Made by a program: the position numbers and the translations under genes
The notes under the pieces: model-generated
What the model was told of the DNA's origin: nothing
What the model saw: only the letters and a program-made list of their open reading frames with translations
Databases searched by the model: none
From: Candidatus Fermentibacteraceae bacterium
GTDB taxonomy: Bacteria > Fermentibacterota > Fermentibacteria > Fermentibacterales > JCC-6
Reading direction: 5' to 3'
Assembly (NCBI GenBank): GCA_016936235.1
Contig: JAFGPK010000022.1
Span: forward strand, 1-42,189
Length of the DNA: 42,189 nt
In this document: one piece after another, positions 41,545-42,189 of the stretch
Layout: each line of letters starts with the position of its first letter
How positions within the stretch are numbered: position 1 is the first letter of the stretch

Positions 41545-42189
41545 CTATCTTATCAGGGTCACCCTCTGGGCATGGCTCCAGTCGGGACCCTCCACTCTCA
41601 GGACGTACATGCCGGCGGGCGTATCGTCGTCAGGCACCCACGTCAGCGAACCTGAACCGGCTTCCAGGCCGCTCTCCCCGCAATACACCATCCTGCCGGA
41701 GATGTCCATGACGCTGAATGTCACCGAAACGGTCGAGGAAACGGAATAGCCCAGGGAGACAATGCTCCGGAACGGGTTGGGACCGGCGTTCGCCAGGAAC
41801 ACACCGGCATCGGCCGCTCCCCCTCCGCCTATGCCCGTGGCGCTTGTCTGGTACTGGAAGAACCATGTGTCCGGGGCGAACCTGGGCATGGCCTCGTCCC
41901 GGCCCGAATCGTCCGACGCGGCTATGTAGTACTGGACGGTCTGGCTGCCGGGAACTCCGGGAATGTCTGCGGTGAAGGAATCCGACCCTGTGGACGACAT
42001 GGCCAGTTCCGCGAAGGACCCGGAGGTTCCCACCCTGTAGAACACGTCATGATCGGTCAGGGAGTTTGAGGGATGGCACAGTATCCTCGCGTCAACGGTC
42101 ACAGGGACACCGGCGGGCTGAGGGTCTTCCACGGGGACATGCCTGATGAAGAGCATCTCGTTGTCCATCACGTTCCTGGTCCTGCAGTG
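41545..42189 (-). CDS. Secreted protein with C-terminal sorting-type domain (5' end outside window)
   Basis: Only the last 214 or so residues are in the window, and the frame is open to the edge. Visible parts are an Ig-like region (VTVDARILCHPSNSLTDHDV, YYIAASDDSG) and a C-terminal domain beginning ANAGPNPFRSIVSLGYSVSS, followed by MDISGRMVYCGESGLEAGSG and ending AGMYVLRVEG...HAQRVTLIR. This matches the type IX secretion sorting or FlgD-Ig-like C-terminal domain common in FCB-group secreted enzymes. The rest of the gene, upstream on the minus strand, is likely a large exported enzyme or adhesin, but nothing here shows which. Confidence 0.8.
   Translation of the reverse strand, partial: HCRTRNVMDNEMLFIRHVPVEDPQPAGVPVTVDARILCHPSNSLTDHDVFYRVGTSGSFAELAMSSTGSDSFTADIPGVPGSQTVQYYIAASDDSGRDEAMPRFAPDTWFFQYQTSATGIGGGGAADAGVFLANAGPNPFRSIVSLGYSVSSTVSVTFSVMDISGRMVYCGESGLEAGSGSLTWVPDDDTPAGMYVLRVEGPDWSHAQRVTLIR

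Overview
The window is about 42 kb of gene-dense bacterial chromosome with moderately high GC. Genes are packed tightly, with many 1-14 nt gaps or ATGA overlaps, frequent TTG/GTG starts and heavy use of AGG (Arg) and ATA (Ile) codons. An ExbB/ExbD/TonB-type envelope operon, a WaaE-like glycosyltransferase, beta-barrel and lipoprotein genes and a secreted protein with a C-terminal sorting-type domain point to a diderm bacterium. The mix (AgmX/PglI-type protein, sorting-type domain, Hcp with an Rrf2 regulator, full-length FtcD, cytoplasmic GH84) suggests an uncultivated, probably anaerobic lineage near the FCB group, for example Fermentibacterota-like. That placement is inference. I see no rRNA, tRNA, CRISPR, transposase or phage gene.

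Layout. 1-5268: surface glycan genes (two GT2 glycosyltransferases, a DegT-type sugar aminotransferase, a polyprenyl-phosphate sugar-1-phosphate transferase) with two small membrane proteins. 5274-8141: two exported hypotheticals, then pdxS-pdxT (PLP synthesis) and an FmdB-type zinc ribbon. 8139-8246: a REP-like hairpin with a partial tandem copy; its edges provide the stop codons of both flanking convergent genes. 8244-12058: hutH (minus strand), then groES-groEL behind a near-consensus sigma-54 promoter and ended by a bidirectional terminator.

12099-21953: a seven-gene minus-strand operon (beta-barrel-like protein, 1500-residue TPR protein, small exported protein, ExbB/TolQ, two ExbD/TolR, and an AgmX/PglI-type TonB-like protein with two FHA-like domains). 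It looks like an energised envelope-spanning machine related to Tol/TonB and gliding-motility complexes, and it is the best candidate here for an undescribed system. One ExbD has Asn where the proton-carrying Asp is expected.

22160-25000: a large secreted propeller protein. 25004-27501: a double-domain ThyX-like protein translationally coupled to a cytoplasmic GH84 N-acetylglucosaminidase. 27615-31237: ftcD and transketolase, overlapping. 31252-35306: a geranylgeranyl-reductase-family flavoprotein and the TldE/TldD pair. 35491-36618: a propeller lipoprotein. 36626-39965: a nitrosative/redox stress module (cupin, hcp, divergent Rrf2 regulator, ferredoxin) with strong divergent sigma-70 promoters and a shared operator-like sequence. 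39966-42189: a PrsW-like membrane protease, a TIGR02757 protein and the 3' end of a secreted protein gene.

The only gene-free stretch over 300 bases is 9753-10055; it holds the sigma-54 promoter and a 12-bp palindrome. All assignments rest on reading motifs by eye; no database search was run.
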